Shown one piece after another: positions 52,901-62,436 of a stretch of DNA of 64,000 bases (positions are counted from its first letter, which is position 1; each line of letters starts with the position of its first letter). Source of the DNA: Streptomyces tauricus (GTDB lineage: Bacteria; Actinomycetota; Actinomycetes; Streptomycetales; Streptomycetaceae); contig NZ_BMVY01000001.1 of the NCBI RefSeq assembly GCF_014650955.1, positions 186,001 through 250,000 on the forward strand, in the 5' to 3' direction. Under the pieces are notes generated by a model. The model was not told the DNA's origin, did not search any database, and was given only the letters and a program-made list of their open reading frames with translations. A program made the translations under genes and the position numbers.

Positions 52901-54099
52901 GACGCCCGGGCCCCGGCCGCGTGGCGGTGCGCCCGCCAGCGGGCGATCAGCCGCTCCCGTTCCTCGCCGTGCTGGTCGAGCAGCGGAGGCGGGGTGTCCG
53001 GCGAAAGCGCCTCACCGTCCACCAGGACGCCGTTGCCGCTGACCCGCAGCGTGCGGCCGGAGCCGTCCGGATAGGGCAGATCCGTGAAGAAGCCGCGGTG
53101 CGCCAGCTGTTCCAGCCGGACGGCCTCGGGGACGGTCAGGACGCGGGCCGCCGGGACCCCGGCCGCGGACAGCATGGCCTCCCACTCCAGAGCGGTCTTG
53201 CGGCGCAACGCCGCGTTGAGTTCGGAGTTGAGTTCCGCGCGGTGCCGTTTGCGTGCCTCCCGCTCGGCGAACCTGGGGTCGTCGACCAGCTGGGGCAGTC
53301 CGGCGAGCCGGCAGAGCGTGACGAACTGCTCCTGCCGGTTGGCCGCGATGTTCAGGCCCCCGTCGGCGGTCTCGAAGGTCCCCGACGGCGCGGCGGTGGC
53401 GTTCTGGTCGCCCATCGGCTCCGGATCCACCCCGCTGACCAGGTAGTTGGAGACGGCCCAGCCCATCGCGGAGAGAGAAACCTCCAGCATGGAGACGTCC
53501 AGCCGGGCCCCCTGCCCGGTCCTCTCCCGCCCCACCAGGGCCGCGCTGATCGCGAGGGCCGCGCCGAGACCGCCCAGCGAGTCGCACACCGGGAAACCCA
53601 CCCTGAGCGGGGCGGTGTCGGTGGTCCCGGTGATGCTCATCATCCCCGAAAGACCCTGGATGATCTGGTCGTAGGCGGGAGCGGCGCTCATCGGCCCCGA
53701 CTGCCCGAAGCCGGTGATCGCACAGCTGACCAGCCGCGGATTCACCTCCCGCAGCCGGTCGGCCCCGTACCCCATCCGGGCCAGCACCCCGGCCCGGAAG
53801 TTTTCCAGGAGGACGTCCGCGCCGCTCAGCAGTTCCTCGAAGTCGGCCCGGTCACCGGGGTCCTTGAGGTCGAGTGCGAGGGACTGCTTGCCGGCGTTCT
53901 GGGCGAGGAACGAGGCGCCGATACCGGACCGGTTCAGTTCCGGATCGGGTCCAAGGCTCCGCGCGAGGTCGCCCCTGCCCGGCTGTTCGACCTTGACGAC
54001 CTCGGCACCGAGAAGCATGAGGTGATAACTGCAGTACGGCCCTGCGAGCACGTTCGTGAGATCGAGTACGCGGATTCCTGAGAGCGGTCGTTCGGGCAT
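52897..54099 (-). CDS. Class III CoA-transferase (CaiB/BaiF)
   Basis: 400 residues. LSGIRVLDLTNVLAGPYCSYHLMLLGAEVVKVEQPGRGD is the N-terminal Rossmann signature. Asp144 in PAYDQIIQGLSG is the catalytic nucleophile that forms the acyl-enzyme anhydride. GDQNATAAPSGTFETADGG is the usual second-domain motif. It moves CoA from a donor thioester to a carboxylic acid. It leads a two-gene unit with the citryl-CoA-lyase-like gene and sits beside an IclR regulator. Confidence 0.93.
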   Translation of the reverse strand: MPERPLSGIRVLDLTNVLAGPYCSYHLMLLGAEVVKVEQPGRGDLARSLGPDPELNRSGIGASFLAQNAGKQSLALDLKDPGDRADFEELLSGADVLLENFRAGVLARMGYGADRLREVNPRLVSCAITGFGQSGPMSAAPAYDQIIQGLSGMMSITGTTDTAPLRVGFPVCDSLGGLGAALAISAALVGRERTGQGARLDVSMLEVSLSAMGWAVSNYLVSGVDPEPMGDQNATAAPSGTFETADGGLNIAANRQEQFVTLCRLAGLPQLVDDPRFAEREARKRHRAELNSELNAALRRKTALEWEAMLSAAGVPAARVLTVPEAVRLEQLAHRGFFTDLPYPDGSGRTLRVSGNGVLVDGEALSPDTPPPLLDQHGEERERLIARWRAHRHAAGARAS

Positions 54100-54154
54100 G
54101 CACCGGCTCCTTCTGCGGTCACAGCGGATCGAGCGGGTCCTGCGAGTCGTTGCT

Positions 54155-54940
54155 TCACTTCGACGGACTGAGCGGATGGTCGAAGCCCTGCTCCGACATC
54201 CGCCGGGCGACCTCGGCGAGCGCGGTGGCGAACCGCTCGACGACGGACTCGGGGAAACGGTGGCTGGGCCCGCTGAGCGAGAGCGAGGCGACCACGGCCC
54301 CGCCGCGGCCCACGACGGGCACGGCCACGGCCGTCAGCCCCTCGTCGCGCTCGCCCCGGCTGACCGCGAAGCCCCGCTCCGCCGCCAGATCCGCCCACAC
54401 CCGCAACTGCCTGGCATGCCCCTCGCCGTGCGGAGAGCCCGCCGCGATCCGGCGCAGCAGGGCATCGGGGGCCGTACGAAGAAGGATCTTCGACGAGGCG
54501 CCCGCCCACAGCGGGAGTTCGTCACCGACCCGTACGACATGACGCAGCGGCTGCGGGCTCTCCTGCTGGGCCACACAGACGCGGGACAGGCCGCGCAGCA
54601 TGAAGAGATTCACCGTCTCCTGCTGCTCCTCGGCCAGCTCGCGCATCAACTTGCGTGTCTCGCGGGGCAGTTCCCAACTGGTCTGCGCGAGGTGGGCCCA
54701 GCGCCACAGGCCGGGACCCGCGGTGTAGCCGGCCGGGGTGTCCCAGAGCAGACCGCACTGCTCAAGGGTCTGCACCATGCGGACGACCGTGGTCTTGGCC
54801 AGCCCGGTGGCGTCGACGATCTCCCGCAGCGTGACCGTCGGCTGATCCTCCGTCAGCAGTCCCAGGATGTCCAGAGCCCTGCGCACACTGCGCACCCCGG
54901 TCGCCTCGGCCGCCGCCCCCTCATGGTCGGTCCCGCTCAC
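54155..54940 (-). CDS. IclR-family regulator of the catabolic cluster
   Basis: 261 residues. The winged helix is RSVRRALDILGLLTEDQPTVTLREIVDATGLAKTTVVRMVQTLEQCGLL (18-68). The effector domain follows with LWAGASSKILLRTAP and GERDEGLTAVAVPVVGRGGAVVASLSLSGP. Such regulators sense small organic acids. It lies 55 bp upstream of the CoA-transferase gene on the same strand and is divergent from the aldehyde dehydrogenase operon, so it can control both arms. The start is a GTG at 54940. Confidence 0.92.
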   Translation of the reverse strand: MSGTDHEGAAAEATGVRSVRRALDILGLLTEDQPTVTLREIVDATGLAKTTVVRMVQTLEQCGLLWDTPAGYTAGPGLWRWAHLAQTSWELPRETRKLMRELAEEQQETVNLFMLRGLSRVCVAQQESPQPLRHVVRVGDELPLWAGASSKILLRTAPDALLRRIAAGSPHGEGHARQLRVWADLAAERGFAVSRGERDEGLTAVAVPVVGRGGAVVASLSLSGPSHRFPESVVERFATALAEVARRMSEQGFDHPLSPSK

Positions 54941-55069
54941 GCGCCTTCCCCCTCTGCTTCGAAACTTCCTCGAACGGCCCTCTTGTCACCGTGAGTTGGC
55001 GCCCGTACGTTACACGCCGACCCACAGAGCAGTCCACCAGTACCACTGAGCGGTTTCCTGGGAGATCTC
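54941..55069. promoter_or_regulatory. Divergent control region, IclR / aldehyde dehydrogenase operon
   Basis: 129 bp must hold both promoters. CTTCGAAACTTCCTCGAACG (54958-54977) contains repeated TCGAA half-sites and is the best candidate for an IclR operator. GGGAG lies before the aldehyde dehydrogenase ATG. Assignment is inference. Confidence 0.4.
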
Positions 55070-56620
55070 ATGCTCGATTCCCTTCTCAAGGCCGGCCTGG
55101 ACGCGGCGGTGGCCGAAGCGCCTCCCTACGTCGCCGGCCAGTGGGGTGGCAACGGCCCGGCGTCGACCCGGACAGGCCCGTATCTGCGCCGAGTCGTCAG
55201 CCGGACGTCCACGGCGACCGGGGACGAGATCTTCCGCGCCCTCGCCTTCGCCCGCTCCTCCGCCCGTACGGTGGCCGGGCTGGCCCCCGCACTGCGTGCC
55301 GACGTCCTGGAACGAGCATCCCGCGCCGCGTCCGCCCACCGCGAGGGGCTGGCCCGCCTCCTCGCCCTGGAACTGGGCAAACCGGTCAAGGACGGGCTCG
55401 GCGAGATCGACCGGGTCGCGGACACCTTCGCCGTGTGCGCCTCGGAGGCGCGGCACATCGGCGGCGAGACCCTGCCCGTCGCGGGCTGGTCACGAGGCGT
55501 CGGCAACACCGCCTTCACCTATCGCGCCCCGGCCGGGGTCGCCCTCGCCATCACCCCGTTCAACGCCCCCGCGAACCTCCTCGCGCACAAACTCGGCGCG
55601 TCCTTCGCCGCGGGCAACACCACCCTCGTCAAGGCCCCGCCCCAGGCACCGGCCTCCACCGCGGCGATCGTGGCCCTCCTCCTGGAATCCGGCATGCCCC
55701 CGCAGGGGGTGCAGTTGCTGCACGGCGGCGGCGAGGTCGGCGCCCTGCTGTGCGCGGCCGACGAGGTGGCCGTCATCAGCTTCACCGGCAGCGCGGCGAC
55801 CGGCCGTGAGGTTGCCCGCGCGGCCGGAGCCAAACGCCTGGTCCTCGAACTGGGCGGGAACGCCGCGACGATCGTCTGCGAGGACGCCGACATCGCGCAG
55901 GCCGCGAAGGAGTGCGCCCGCACCGGATACAGCAACTCCGGCCAGAGCTGCGTCTCCGTCCAGCGCGTCTACGTCCACCGCTCCCGCTACGACGCCTTCC
56001 TCGACGCGTTCACCGCCGCCGTCGACACCCTCAGGGTCGGCGATCCGCTCGACCCGGCCACCGACGTGGGCTCGATGGTCGACGAGGAGGCCGCCGAGCG
56101 CGTGGTGCGCTGGTCGGCCGAGGCCGTCGCCTCCGGCGCCCGCGTACTGCGCGGCGGCACCCGGGACGGCGCCACCGCGGCGCCCACCGTCGTCGCGGAC
56201 CCGGCGCCGGACTCCTCGGTCGTGGTCCACGAGGTCTTCGGCGCGCTGGTCGCGGTGCTCCCGTACGACGACTTCGGCGCGGTCGTCGACACCTGCAACA
56301 CCAGCCGGTATGGCCTGCAGGCAGGGCTGTTCACCCGCGATCTGGGCCGCGTCGTCACGGCCTGGCGCGAACTGGAGACCGGCGCGCTGATCGTCGGCGG
56401 CACCTCCAACCACCGCCTCGACCATGTCCCGTTCGGCGGGGTGAAGGACTCCGGCTTCGGCCGCGAGACACCCCGCTCGATGATCGACGACTACACGGTC
56501 GTCAAGACCCTCATGCTCCGCGGCCTGTCCGTCTGGGGCGACACGACGCACCTCGACACGACGTCTCCCGGCACGGCCTCATCCGATACGACCGCCACCG
56601 ACGGGGAGGCCGGCGCATGA
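55070..56620 (+). CDS. NAD(P)-dependent aldehyde dehydrogenase
   Basis: 516 residues. The general base Glu260 is in LVLELGGNAA and the nucleophile Cys294 in GYSNSGQSCVSVQR. The NAD site has FTGSAATGREVARAAGAKR. VPFGGVKDSGFGRETPRSMIDDYT is the conserved C-terminal segment. It oxidises an aldehyde to the acid; the subgroup resembles succinate-semialdehyde/lactaldehyde-type enzymes. Coupled by ATGA to the ThDP enzyme, whose product could be its substrate. An acidic Thr/Ser/Asp-rich tail of about 25 residues is extra. Confidence 0.93.
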   Translation: MLDSLLKAGLDAAVAEAPPYVAGQWGGNGPASTRTGPYLRRVVSRTSTATGDEIFRALAFARSSARTVAGLAPALRADVLERASRAASAHREGLARLLALELGKPVKDGLGEIDRVADTFAVCASEARHIGGETLPVAGWSRGVGNTAFTYRAPAGVALAITPFNAPANLLAHKLGASFAAGNTTLVKAPPQAPASTAAIVALLLESGMPPQGVQLLHGGGEVGALLCAADEVAVISFTGSAATGREVARAAGAKRLVLELGGNAATIVCEDADIAQAAKECARTGYSNSGQSCVSVQRVYVHRSRYDAFLDAFTAAVDTLRVGDPLDPATDVGSMVDEEAAERVVRWSAEAVASGARVLRGGTRDGATAAPTVVADPAPDSSVVVHEVFGALVAVLPYDDFGAVVDTCNTSRYGLQAGLFTRDLGRVVTAWRELETGALIVGGTSNHRLDHVPFGGVKDSGFGRETPRSMIDDYTVVKTLMLRGLSVWGDTTHLDTTSPGTASSDTTATDGEAGA

Positions 56621-58386
56621 CCGCCGTGACTGCCGTGACCGCCGCCGAAGCCCTGGTCGCCCAACTGGAGTCGTACGGCGTCGAGTACGTCTTCGGCACC
56701 TGTGGCCACACCAACATCGCCCTGCTGGACGCGCTCGGCCCCAGCCCGATCCACTTCGTGATCGCCCGCCACGAACAGGCCGCCGCGCACGCCGCCGACG
56801 GCTACGCCCGTGCCTCCGGAAAACCCGGTGTCCTGCTCACCCACGTCGGCCCCGGCATGATGAACGCGGTCACCGGGGTGGCCACCGCGGCCCTCGACTC
56901 GATCCCGCTGATCGTCATCTCCGGCGACATCCCCTCCTACTACGCTGGCCGCCACCCGCACCAGGAGGTCAACCTCCACGCGGACGCCGACCAGAGCGCC
57001 ATCTACCGGCCCTTCACCAAACGCACCTGGCACGTGCACCGCGTCCAGGACCTGGCCCGCACGACCGAACGCGCCTTCTGGACCGCGACCTCCGGACGGC
57101 CCGGGGCCGTACTCGTCAACGTCCCCATGGACCTCTTCAACCGCCAGGTCGAGGAGTACGCCGACACGTACCCGCTGCCCCGAGGCGCCGCGCTCCCCGG
57201 TCTCGACCGGGACACCGCCGAACGCATCGCCCGAGCGCTGCTGGACGCCGAACGCCCGCTGATCTACTTCGGCGGCGGACTGCGGGAACCGGCCGCCCGC
57301 CAGGCACTGTCGGACCTCGCCGAGCACCTCGACATCCCGCTCGCGCACTCCCTGATGGGCAAGGGCATCCTGCCCGACAGCCACCCGCTGCTGCTCGGCA
57401 TGCCCGGCTTCTGGGGTCTGGAGACCACCCACGCGTACACGCGGGGAGCCGATGTGGTCCTCGCGCTGGCCACCCGGTTCGCGGAGACCGACGCCAGCTC
57501 GTGGGATCCGGCGTACACCTGGACCTTCGGTGACCGGCAGGGCACGTCCGGCAGCAAGCTCATCCAGATCGACATCGACCCCGCCGAGATCGGCCGCAAC
57601 TACCCCGTCGAGATCGGCGCCGTCGCCGATGCCGCGGACGCGCTGCGGGCCGTCGGCGAGGCCGTACGGGCGGCCAGGCCGGAGCCGCTGACCCGCGACG
57701 GGCTGCGCGACACCGTCGCCGCCGCCCGCCGGGCCGTCTTCGACACCGCCCGGGAGGACGGCCGCAGCGACGCCTTCCCCCTGCGGCCCCAGCGCATCCT
57801 CGCCGACCTGCGCGACGCGCTGCCCGACGACGCGGTGCTCGTCACCGATGTCGGCTGGAACAAGAACGGCGTCGCCCAGTGCTATGAACTCCCCGCGGGC
57901 GGGCGCTTCATCACCCCCGGTGGGGCCTCGACCATGGGCTTCGGCCCGGCCGCGGCGGTCGGGGTGCAACTGGCCCGGCCGGACCGCGTGGTGGTCGCGC
58001 TCATCGGCGACGGCGGGATGAGCGCGCAGCTGCCCGCGGTGCCGATGGCCGTCGAACAGGGCCTGCCCGTCATCTTCGTGGTGATGAACAACCGGGCCCA
58101 CGGCACGATCGCCGACCTCCAGGCCTCGTCGTTCGGGCGCTCCTACGGCTGTGAGTTCACCGACGCCGAGGGTCGGCCCTACAGCCCGGACTTCGCGGCG
58201 TACGGCCGGTCCTGCGGCGCCGAAGGACACACGGTCACCGCCCCCGCCGACCTGTCCAAGGCGCTCGCCGACGCGGTCGCCCGGCGCAGGCCCGCCGTCA
58301 TCGACGTACCGATGGTCAACGAACCCGTGCCGACGCCGGGCCACTGGAACATCAAGGACATCTACCGCGGGTCCTTCGCCGACTGA
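56617..58386 (+). CDS. Thiamine-diphosphate enzyme, acetolactate-synthase / 2-oxoacid decarboxylase-like
   Basis: 589 residues with the three ThDP domains. The cofactor-activating Glu is in VIARHEQAAAHAADGYAR. The ThDP/Mg motif runs from G464-D-G to N491-N492 (GDGGMSAQ...VVMNN). The central domain has IYFGGGLREPAAR. It is unlikely to be the biosynthetic acetolactate synthase because no IlvN partner is present and its neighbours are catabolic. A decarboxylase or oxalyl-CoA/phosphonopyruvate-type decarboxylase making an aldehyde fits the coupled aldehyde dehydrogenase (inference). GGGGAGG lies 7 nt before the ATG. Confidence 0.9.
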   Translation: MTAVTAVTAAEALVAQLESYGVEYVFGTCGHTNIALLDALGPSPIHFVIARHEQAAAHAADGYARASGKPGVLLTHVGPGMMNAVTGVATAALDSIPLIVISGDIPSYYAGRHPHQEVNLHADADQSAIYRPFTKRTWHVHRVQDLARTTERAFWTATSGRPGAVLVNVPMDLFNRQVEEYADTYPLPRGAALPGLDRDTAERIARALLDAERPLIYFGGGLREPAARQALSDLAEHLDIPLAHSLMGKGILPDSHPLLLGMPGFWGLETTHAYTRGADVVLALATRFAETDASSWDPAYTWTFGDRQGTSGSKLIQIDIDPAEIGRNYPVEIGAVADAADALRAVGEAVRAARPEPLTRDGLRDTVAAARRAVFDTAREDGRSDAFPLRPQRILADLRDALPDDAVLVTDVGWNKNGVAQCYELPAGGRFITPGGASTMGFGPAAAVGVQLARPDRVVVALIGDGGMSAQLPAVPMAVEQGLPVIFVVMNNRAHGTIADLQASSFGRSYGCEFTDAEGRPYSPDFAAYGRSCGAEGHTVTAPADLSKALADAVARRRPAVIDVPMVNEPVPTPGHWNIKDIYRGSFAD

Positions 58387-58426
58387 CCGCCCATGTCCTC
58401 CCGTCCGCTCACACCGAGGTGACCAC

Positions 58427-59620
58427 ATGACCCGCAGCAGCACCCCACGACCACGTACCGTCCCGCGCGCCACCGCCCGAGTCACCACCCGAGCCGCCGT
58501 CTGCACGGCCGCCGCGCTGGCCGCCGCCCTCACCGCGTGCAGCGCGCCCGGTGAGTCGGACGACGACACCAAGGCGTCCTCAGGACCCATCAAGGTCGCC
58601 GTCGTCAACGCGCAGAGCGGGCAGCTCAGTTCGCTCGGCGACTGGGAGTACAAGGGCGCGAAGCTCGCCGTCGACGAGTGGAACGAGAAGGGCGGTGTCG
58701 ACGGCCGCAAGATCCAGCTGAAGCTCTTCGACGACCAGGGCGACCCGACCACCGGGACCAACATCGCCCGCAGGCTGGTCAGCGACAAGTACGTCGCCAT
58801 GATCGGTACGGCGGAGAGCGCGGTGACCATCGCCATGGGCCCGGTGCTCCAGCAGGCGAAGATCCCGAACATCACCTCGGGCCAGTCCGACGGCCTGGTC
58901 GCGCTGAAGAGCCCGTACCTCTTCCTCAACGGGCCGACCAGCACCACCTACGACTCGACGCTCGCCCAGTACCTGGTCAAGGACAAGGGCCACAAGAAGA
59001 TCGCCATGATCACGAACAACGGCTCCTTCGGGAAGGGCGAGCACGACGCGTTCCTGAAGGCCGTGAAGGACCTGGGTGTGACCCCGACGACCGACCAGGT
59101 GGTCACCACCGACCAGAAGGAGTTCAGCGCGGCCCTGACGAAGATCCGGTCCACGAAACCGGAGGTGATCTTCATCGGCTCGGAGGAGGTCGAAGCGGGG
59201 CTGATCGTCAAACAGGCCCGCGACCTGGGCATCACCGCCCCCTTCGCGGGCGCGGCCCCCCAGGGCACCCCCGTCTTCATCGACACCGCCGGCAAGGCCG
59301 CCGTCGAGGGCACCATCGTCAGCTCGCCCTATCTGAGCAACGACGTCAGCGCCGCCTCGAAGAAGTTCGCCGCCGCGTACCAGGACGCGTACGGCAAGGA
59401 GGCGGAACTGCACGGCGCCAAGGCCTACGACGGCGCGAACATCCTGCTGACCGCGCTGAAGACCAGCAACGGCGCGAGCGGCGAGGAACTCGCGGACGCC
59501 ATCCGCGACACCCGGTACAAGGGCCTGCTCGGCGACTTCCGGTACGACGAGTCGGGCGTCGGCATCACCAAGACCACCATCGGAGTCATCCGCGACGGCG
59601 AACTCGTCCCGCAGCAGTAG
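58427..59620 (+). CDS. Branched-chain-type ABC transporter substrate-binding lipoprotein (LivK-like)
   Basis: 397 residues. A long, Arg-rich signal peptide ends at lipobox ALTAC with Cys38. The mature type I periplasmic-binding fold has IKVAVVNAQSGQLSSLGDWEYKGAKLAVDEWNEKGGV at the start and AYDGANILLTALK near the end. This family binds branched-chain amino acids, amides, urea or aromatic and dicarboxylic acids. As the receptor it defines what the adjacent LivHMGF importer brings in; context suggests an organic acid. GAGGTG lies 5 nt before the ATG. Confidence 0.92.
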   Translation: MTRSSTPRPRTVPRATARVTTRAAVCTAAALAAALTACSAPGESDDDTKASSGPIKVAVVNAQSGQLSSLGDWEYKGAKLAVDEWNEKGGVDGRKIQLKLFDDQGDPTTGTNIARRLVSDKYVAMIGTAESAVTIAMGPVLQQAKIPNITSGQSDGLVALKSPYLFLNGPTSTTYDSTLAQYLVKDKGHKKIAMITNNGSFGKGEHDAFLKAVKDLGVTPTTDQVVTTDQKEFSAALTKIRSTKPEVIFIGSEEVEAGLIVKQARDLGITAPFAGAAPQGTPVFIDTAGKAAVEGTIVSSPYLSNDVSAASKKFAAAYQDAYGKEAELHGAKAYDGANILLTALKTSNGASGEELADAIRDTRYKGLLGDFRYDESGVGITKTTIGVIRDGELVPQQ

Positions 59621-59656
59621 CCATCGGGAGCACTGGGAAGCACGGGGAGCACCGAA

Positions 59657-60526
59657 GTGCAGGAGACACTGCAGACACTCGTCGGAGGCCTGAGCCTCGG
59701 AGCGGTCTACGCCCTGGTCGCCATGGGATTCTCCCTGGTCTACCGCACCATGGGCCTGGTCAACTTCGCCCACGCCGACATCGCCATGATCGGCGCCTAC
59801 GCCGCCTCCACCTTCTATCTGACCCACCGACTGCCCTTCGCCGTCGCCATGGTCGTCGCGATCGCGGTCACCGCCGCGATCGGCCTGGTCATCGAACGGG
59901 TGCTGCGCCCGCTGGAGAACAAGGACTTCGACCTGATGCTGATCGGCACGATCGGCTTCGGCATCGTCCTCCAGGCCGTCGCCATCCTGATCTGGGGCAC
60001 CACCGGACGGGCGGTCCGCTCACCCCTCCCGGCCGCCCCGCTCGACCTGTTCGGGGTGCGGGTGCGCACGTACGACCTGCTGGTGATGGCCGTCGCGGCC
60101 CTCGCCGTGCTCGGCCTCGCCTGGTTCCTCGCCCGCACCAAGCGCGGCGCGGCCATGCAGGCCGTCGCCATGGACCACGAGGCGGCCACCGCCGTCGGCA
60201 TCGACGTCGGCCGCAGCAACGCCCTCGCCTTCTCCATCGGCGCGGGCCTCGCCGCCCTCGCGGGCGGTCTCGTCGGACCGATGCTGTACGTCGACGCCTC
60301 ACTCGGCGGCGCCCTCGGCATCAAAGGGTTCGCCGCCGCGATGCTCGGCGGCTTCGGCTCCATCCCCGGCGCCGTCGTCGGCGGACTCGCGATCGGCGTC
60401 CTGGACTCCTACGCGGCCGGCCACTTCCAGGGCTACTCGGTGCTCGTGACCTTCCTGGTCTTCACCGCCGCCATCATGATCCGCCCGATGGGCGTCTTCG
60501 GGGAGAGGACGGTGAGCCGGGCGTGA
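59657..60526 (+). CDS. livH: Branched-chain-type ABC permease LivH
   Basis: 289 residues with eight hydrophobic segments. GGLSLGAVYALVAMGFSLVYRTMGLVNFAHADIAMIGAY is the diagnostic LivH N terminus. MQAVAMDHEAATAVGIDVGRSNALAFSIGAGLAALAGGLVGP is the coupling loop and following helices. The GTG at 59657 has GGGGAG about 7 nt upstream. The stop overlaps the LivM-LivG start as GTGA. Confidence 0.93.
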   Translation: MQETLQTLVGGLSLGAVYALVAMGFSLVYRTMGLVNFAHADIAMIGAYAASTFYLTHRLPFAVAMVVAIAVTAAIGLVIERVLRPLENKDFDLMLIGTIGFGIVLQAVAILIWGTTGRAVRSPLPAAPLDLFGVRVRTYDLLVMAVAALAVLGLAWFLARTKRGAAMQAVAMDHEAATAVGIDVGRSNALAFSIGAGLAALAGGLVGPMLYVDASLGGALGIKGFAAAMLGGFGSIPGAVVGGLAIGVLDSYAAGHFQGYSVLVTFLVFTAAIMIRPMGVFGERTVSRA

Positions 60527-62436
60527 AGTTCCGTGCCGCCACACTCGGAGCCCTGGCGGTGGCCGCCTGGCTGCTGCCGTACGGCCTCGGCAGCTACTCC
60601 ATCCATGTCGTCAACATCGCCCTCATCTATGCCCTGTTGGCCATCGGCATGGGCCTGGCCATGGGCGTCTCCGGACAGATCAACCTCGCCCAGGTCGCCT
60701 TCTTCGGCGTGGGCGCGTACACCCTCGCCATCCTGACCACCGACCGCGGTTACGGGTTCTGGGCGGCGGCCGTGGTCGCGGTGCTCGCGACCGTGGCGAC
60801 GGGCCTGTTCGTCGGCGTCCCCGCCCTGCGCATGCAGTCCCATTATCTGGGGATCGTCACCCTCGGCCTGGCGCTCGGCTTCATCAACTGGATCACCAAC
60901 GCCTCCGTCACCGGGGGAGCCGACGGCATCTCCGGGATCCCGCTGCCCACCCTGCCCGGCATCGACCTTTCCAGCGAATACCTCTACTACTACCTGGAGT
61001 TGGTGGTCTGCGCGCTCGGCCTCGGCTTCGGACTCTTCGTCGTCCGTACGTCGCTCGGGCGACGGCTGCGCGCGATGCGCGACGACTCCCTGGCCGCGGG
61101 CGCCATGGGCGCGGAGATCCCCCTGCTGCGCATGACCGCGTTCCTGCTCGCCAGCCTGTACGGCGGCCTGGCCGGAGTGCTGTACGCGGGCCTCATCCGC
61201 TATGTCGCCCCGGAGACCTTCTCCATCGGCAACATGTTCATCCTGCTCGCCATGGTCATCATCGGCGGCCGGCGCTCCCTCGTAGGCTGTGTGGTGGGTG
61301 CGATCGGCCTGACCCTGGTCCGCGAGTGGCTCTCCGACTTCTCGACCTACGCACAGCTCGGATACGGCGTGGTGGTCGTCCTCATGGTCGTCTTCGCACC
61401 CACCGGACTCGCCGGAATCCCGTCCCGCGCGAAGGAGTTCGTGAACCGGCGGCGACACGGGCACGGCCGTCGCGCCGAGGCGGACGACCGTGCCCGGCTC
61501 CGCCCCTTCCAGCCGTACGAGGCCGTCGAGCGCCCTTCCTCCACCGCCGAACCCCTGCTCGACATCAGGTCGGTCACCAAGGACTTCCGCGGACTGCGCG
61601 CCCTGGACGACGTCTCCCTCACGGTCGCACCCGGCGAGATCCGCGGCATCGTAGGACCCAACGGCTCCGGCAAGACCACCCTGTTCAACGTGATCAGCGG
61701 CTTCTACCGGGCCACCTCGGGTCAGGTGCGGTTCGCGGGCCGCACCACGACGACCGCCCGCCCGTACACCCTCTCCCTGCTGGGGGTGGCCCGCACCTTC
61801 CAGAACCTGCGCCTGTTCGGCCAGTTGACCGTCCGGGAGAACATCCTCGTCGCACTCGACCGCACCAGGACCCACACCATCTGGCAGTACGCGCTGTGGC
61901 AGCCGGGAGTCGTCCGCCGCGAGCGGCGACTGCGCCGCAGGGCCCAGGAACTGCTGGAACGCTTCGGGCTCGCCGACTTCGCCGAGTCAGCGCCCGGCTC
62001 CCTGCCCTACGGCATCCAGCGGCGCATCGAGATCGCCCGTGCCATGGCCGCCCGGCCCCGGCTGCTGCTGCTCGACGAACCGGCCGCCGGACTGAACGGC
62101 GAGGAGGTGGGGCAACTCGCTGGCATCGTGCGTTCCATCCGCGACAGCGGCACCACGGTCGTCCTCATCGAGCACAACATGGGTCTGGTCATGTCGCTGT
62201 GCGAGCGCGTCACCGTGCTCTCCGGCGGCGGGGTCATCGCGGAGGGCACACCGGCCGAGGTGGTGGCCGCTCCCGAGGTCATCGAGGCGTATCTCGGGGA
62301 CTCGGCGCTGGCGGACGTACCGCGACCGCAGCCGGTTCCTGCTCCTGCTCCGGCTCCGGCTCCGGCTCCGGAGCCTCCGGGTGGCTCGCCTCCGCCGGCT
62401 TCACCTCCGTCCGCTTCGAAGGAGGCGAGCCGATGA
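60523..62436 (+). CDS. LivM-LivG fusion: ABC permease joined to its ATPase
   Basis: 637 residues. LivM occupies 1-300 (IALIYALLAIGMGLAMGVSGQINLAQVAFFGVGAY; RAMRDDSLAAGAMG as the EAA loop). A charged linker spans 301-344. LivG occupies 345-590 with Walker A GPNGSGKT (378-385), signature LPYGIQRRIEIARA and Walker B LLLLDEPAAGL. The C terminus is an Ala/Pro/Glu-rich tail (about 600-637) coded by a GCTCCGG-type repeat. Fusion fixes one ATPase to the channel while LivF is separate, a known actinobacterial arrangement. Starts with GTG, overlapping livH by 4 nt. Confidence 0.93.
   Translation: MKFRAATLGALAVAAWLLPYGLGSYSIHVVNIALIYALLAIGMGLAMGVSGQINLAQVAFFGVGAYTLAILTTDRGYGFWAAAVVAVLATVATGLFVGVPALRMQSHYLGIVTLGLALGFINWITNASVTGGADGISGIPLPTLPGIDLSSEYLYYYLELVVCALGLGFGLFVVRTSLGRRLRAMRDDSLAAGAMGAEIPLLRMTAFLLASLYGGLAGVLYAGLIRYVAPETFSIGNMFILLAMVIIGGRRSLVGCVVGAIGLTLVREWLSDFSTYAQLGYGVVVVLMVVFAPTGLAGIPSRAKEFVNRRRHGHGRRAEADDRARLRPFQPYEAVERPSSTAEPLLDIRSVTKDFRGLRALDDVSLTVAPGEIRGIVGPNGSGKTTLFNVISGFYRATSGQVRFAGRTTTTARPYTLSLLGVARTFQNLRLFGQLTVRENILVALDRTRTHTIWQYALWQPGVVRRERRLRRRAQELLERFGLADFAESAPGSLPYGIQRRIEIARAMAARPRLLLLDEPAAGLNGEEVGQLAGIVRSIRDSGTTVVLIEHNMGLVMSLCERVTVLSGGGVIAEGTPAEVVAAPEVIEAYLGDSALADVPRPQPVPAPAPAPAPAPEPPGGSPPPASPPSASKEASR

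Noticed and set aside
56491..58947. Minus-strand frame of 818 codons over the ThDP enzyme
   Set aside because: Mirror frame; the ThDP motifs and translational coupling are on the plus strand.
58678..60522. In-frame upstream extension of the LivM-LivG gene
   Set aside because: It runs through the binding-protein and livH genes in another frame and shows no LivM similarity until the GTG at 60523.
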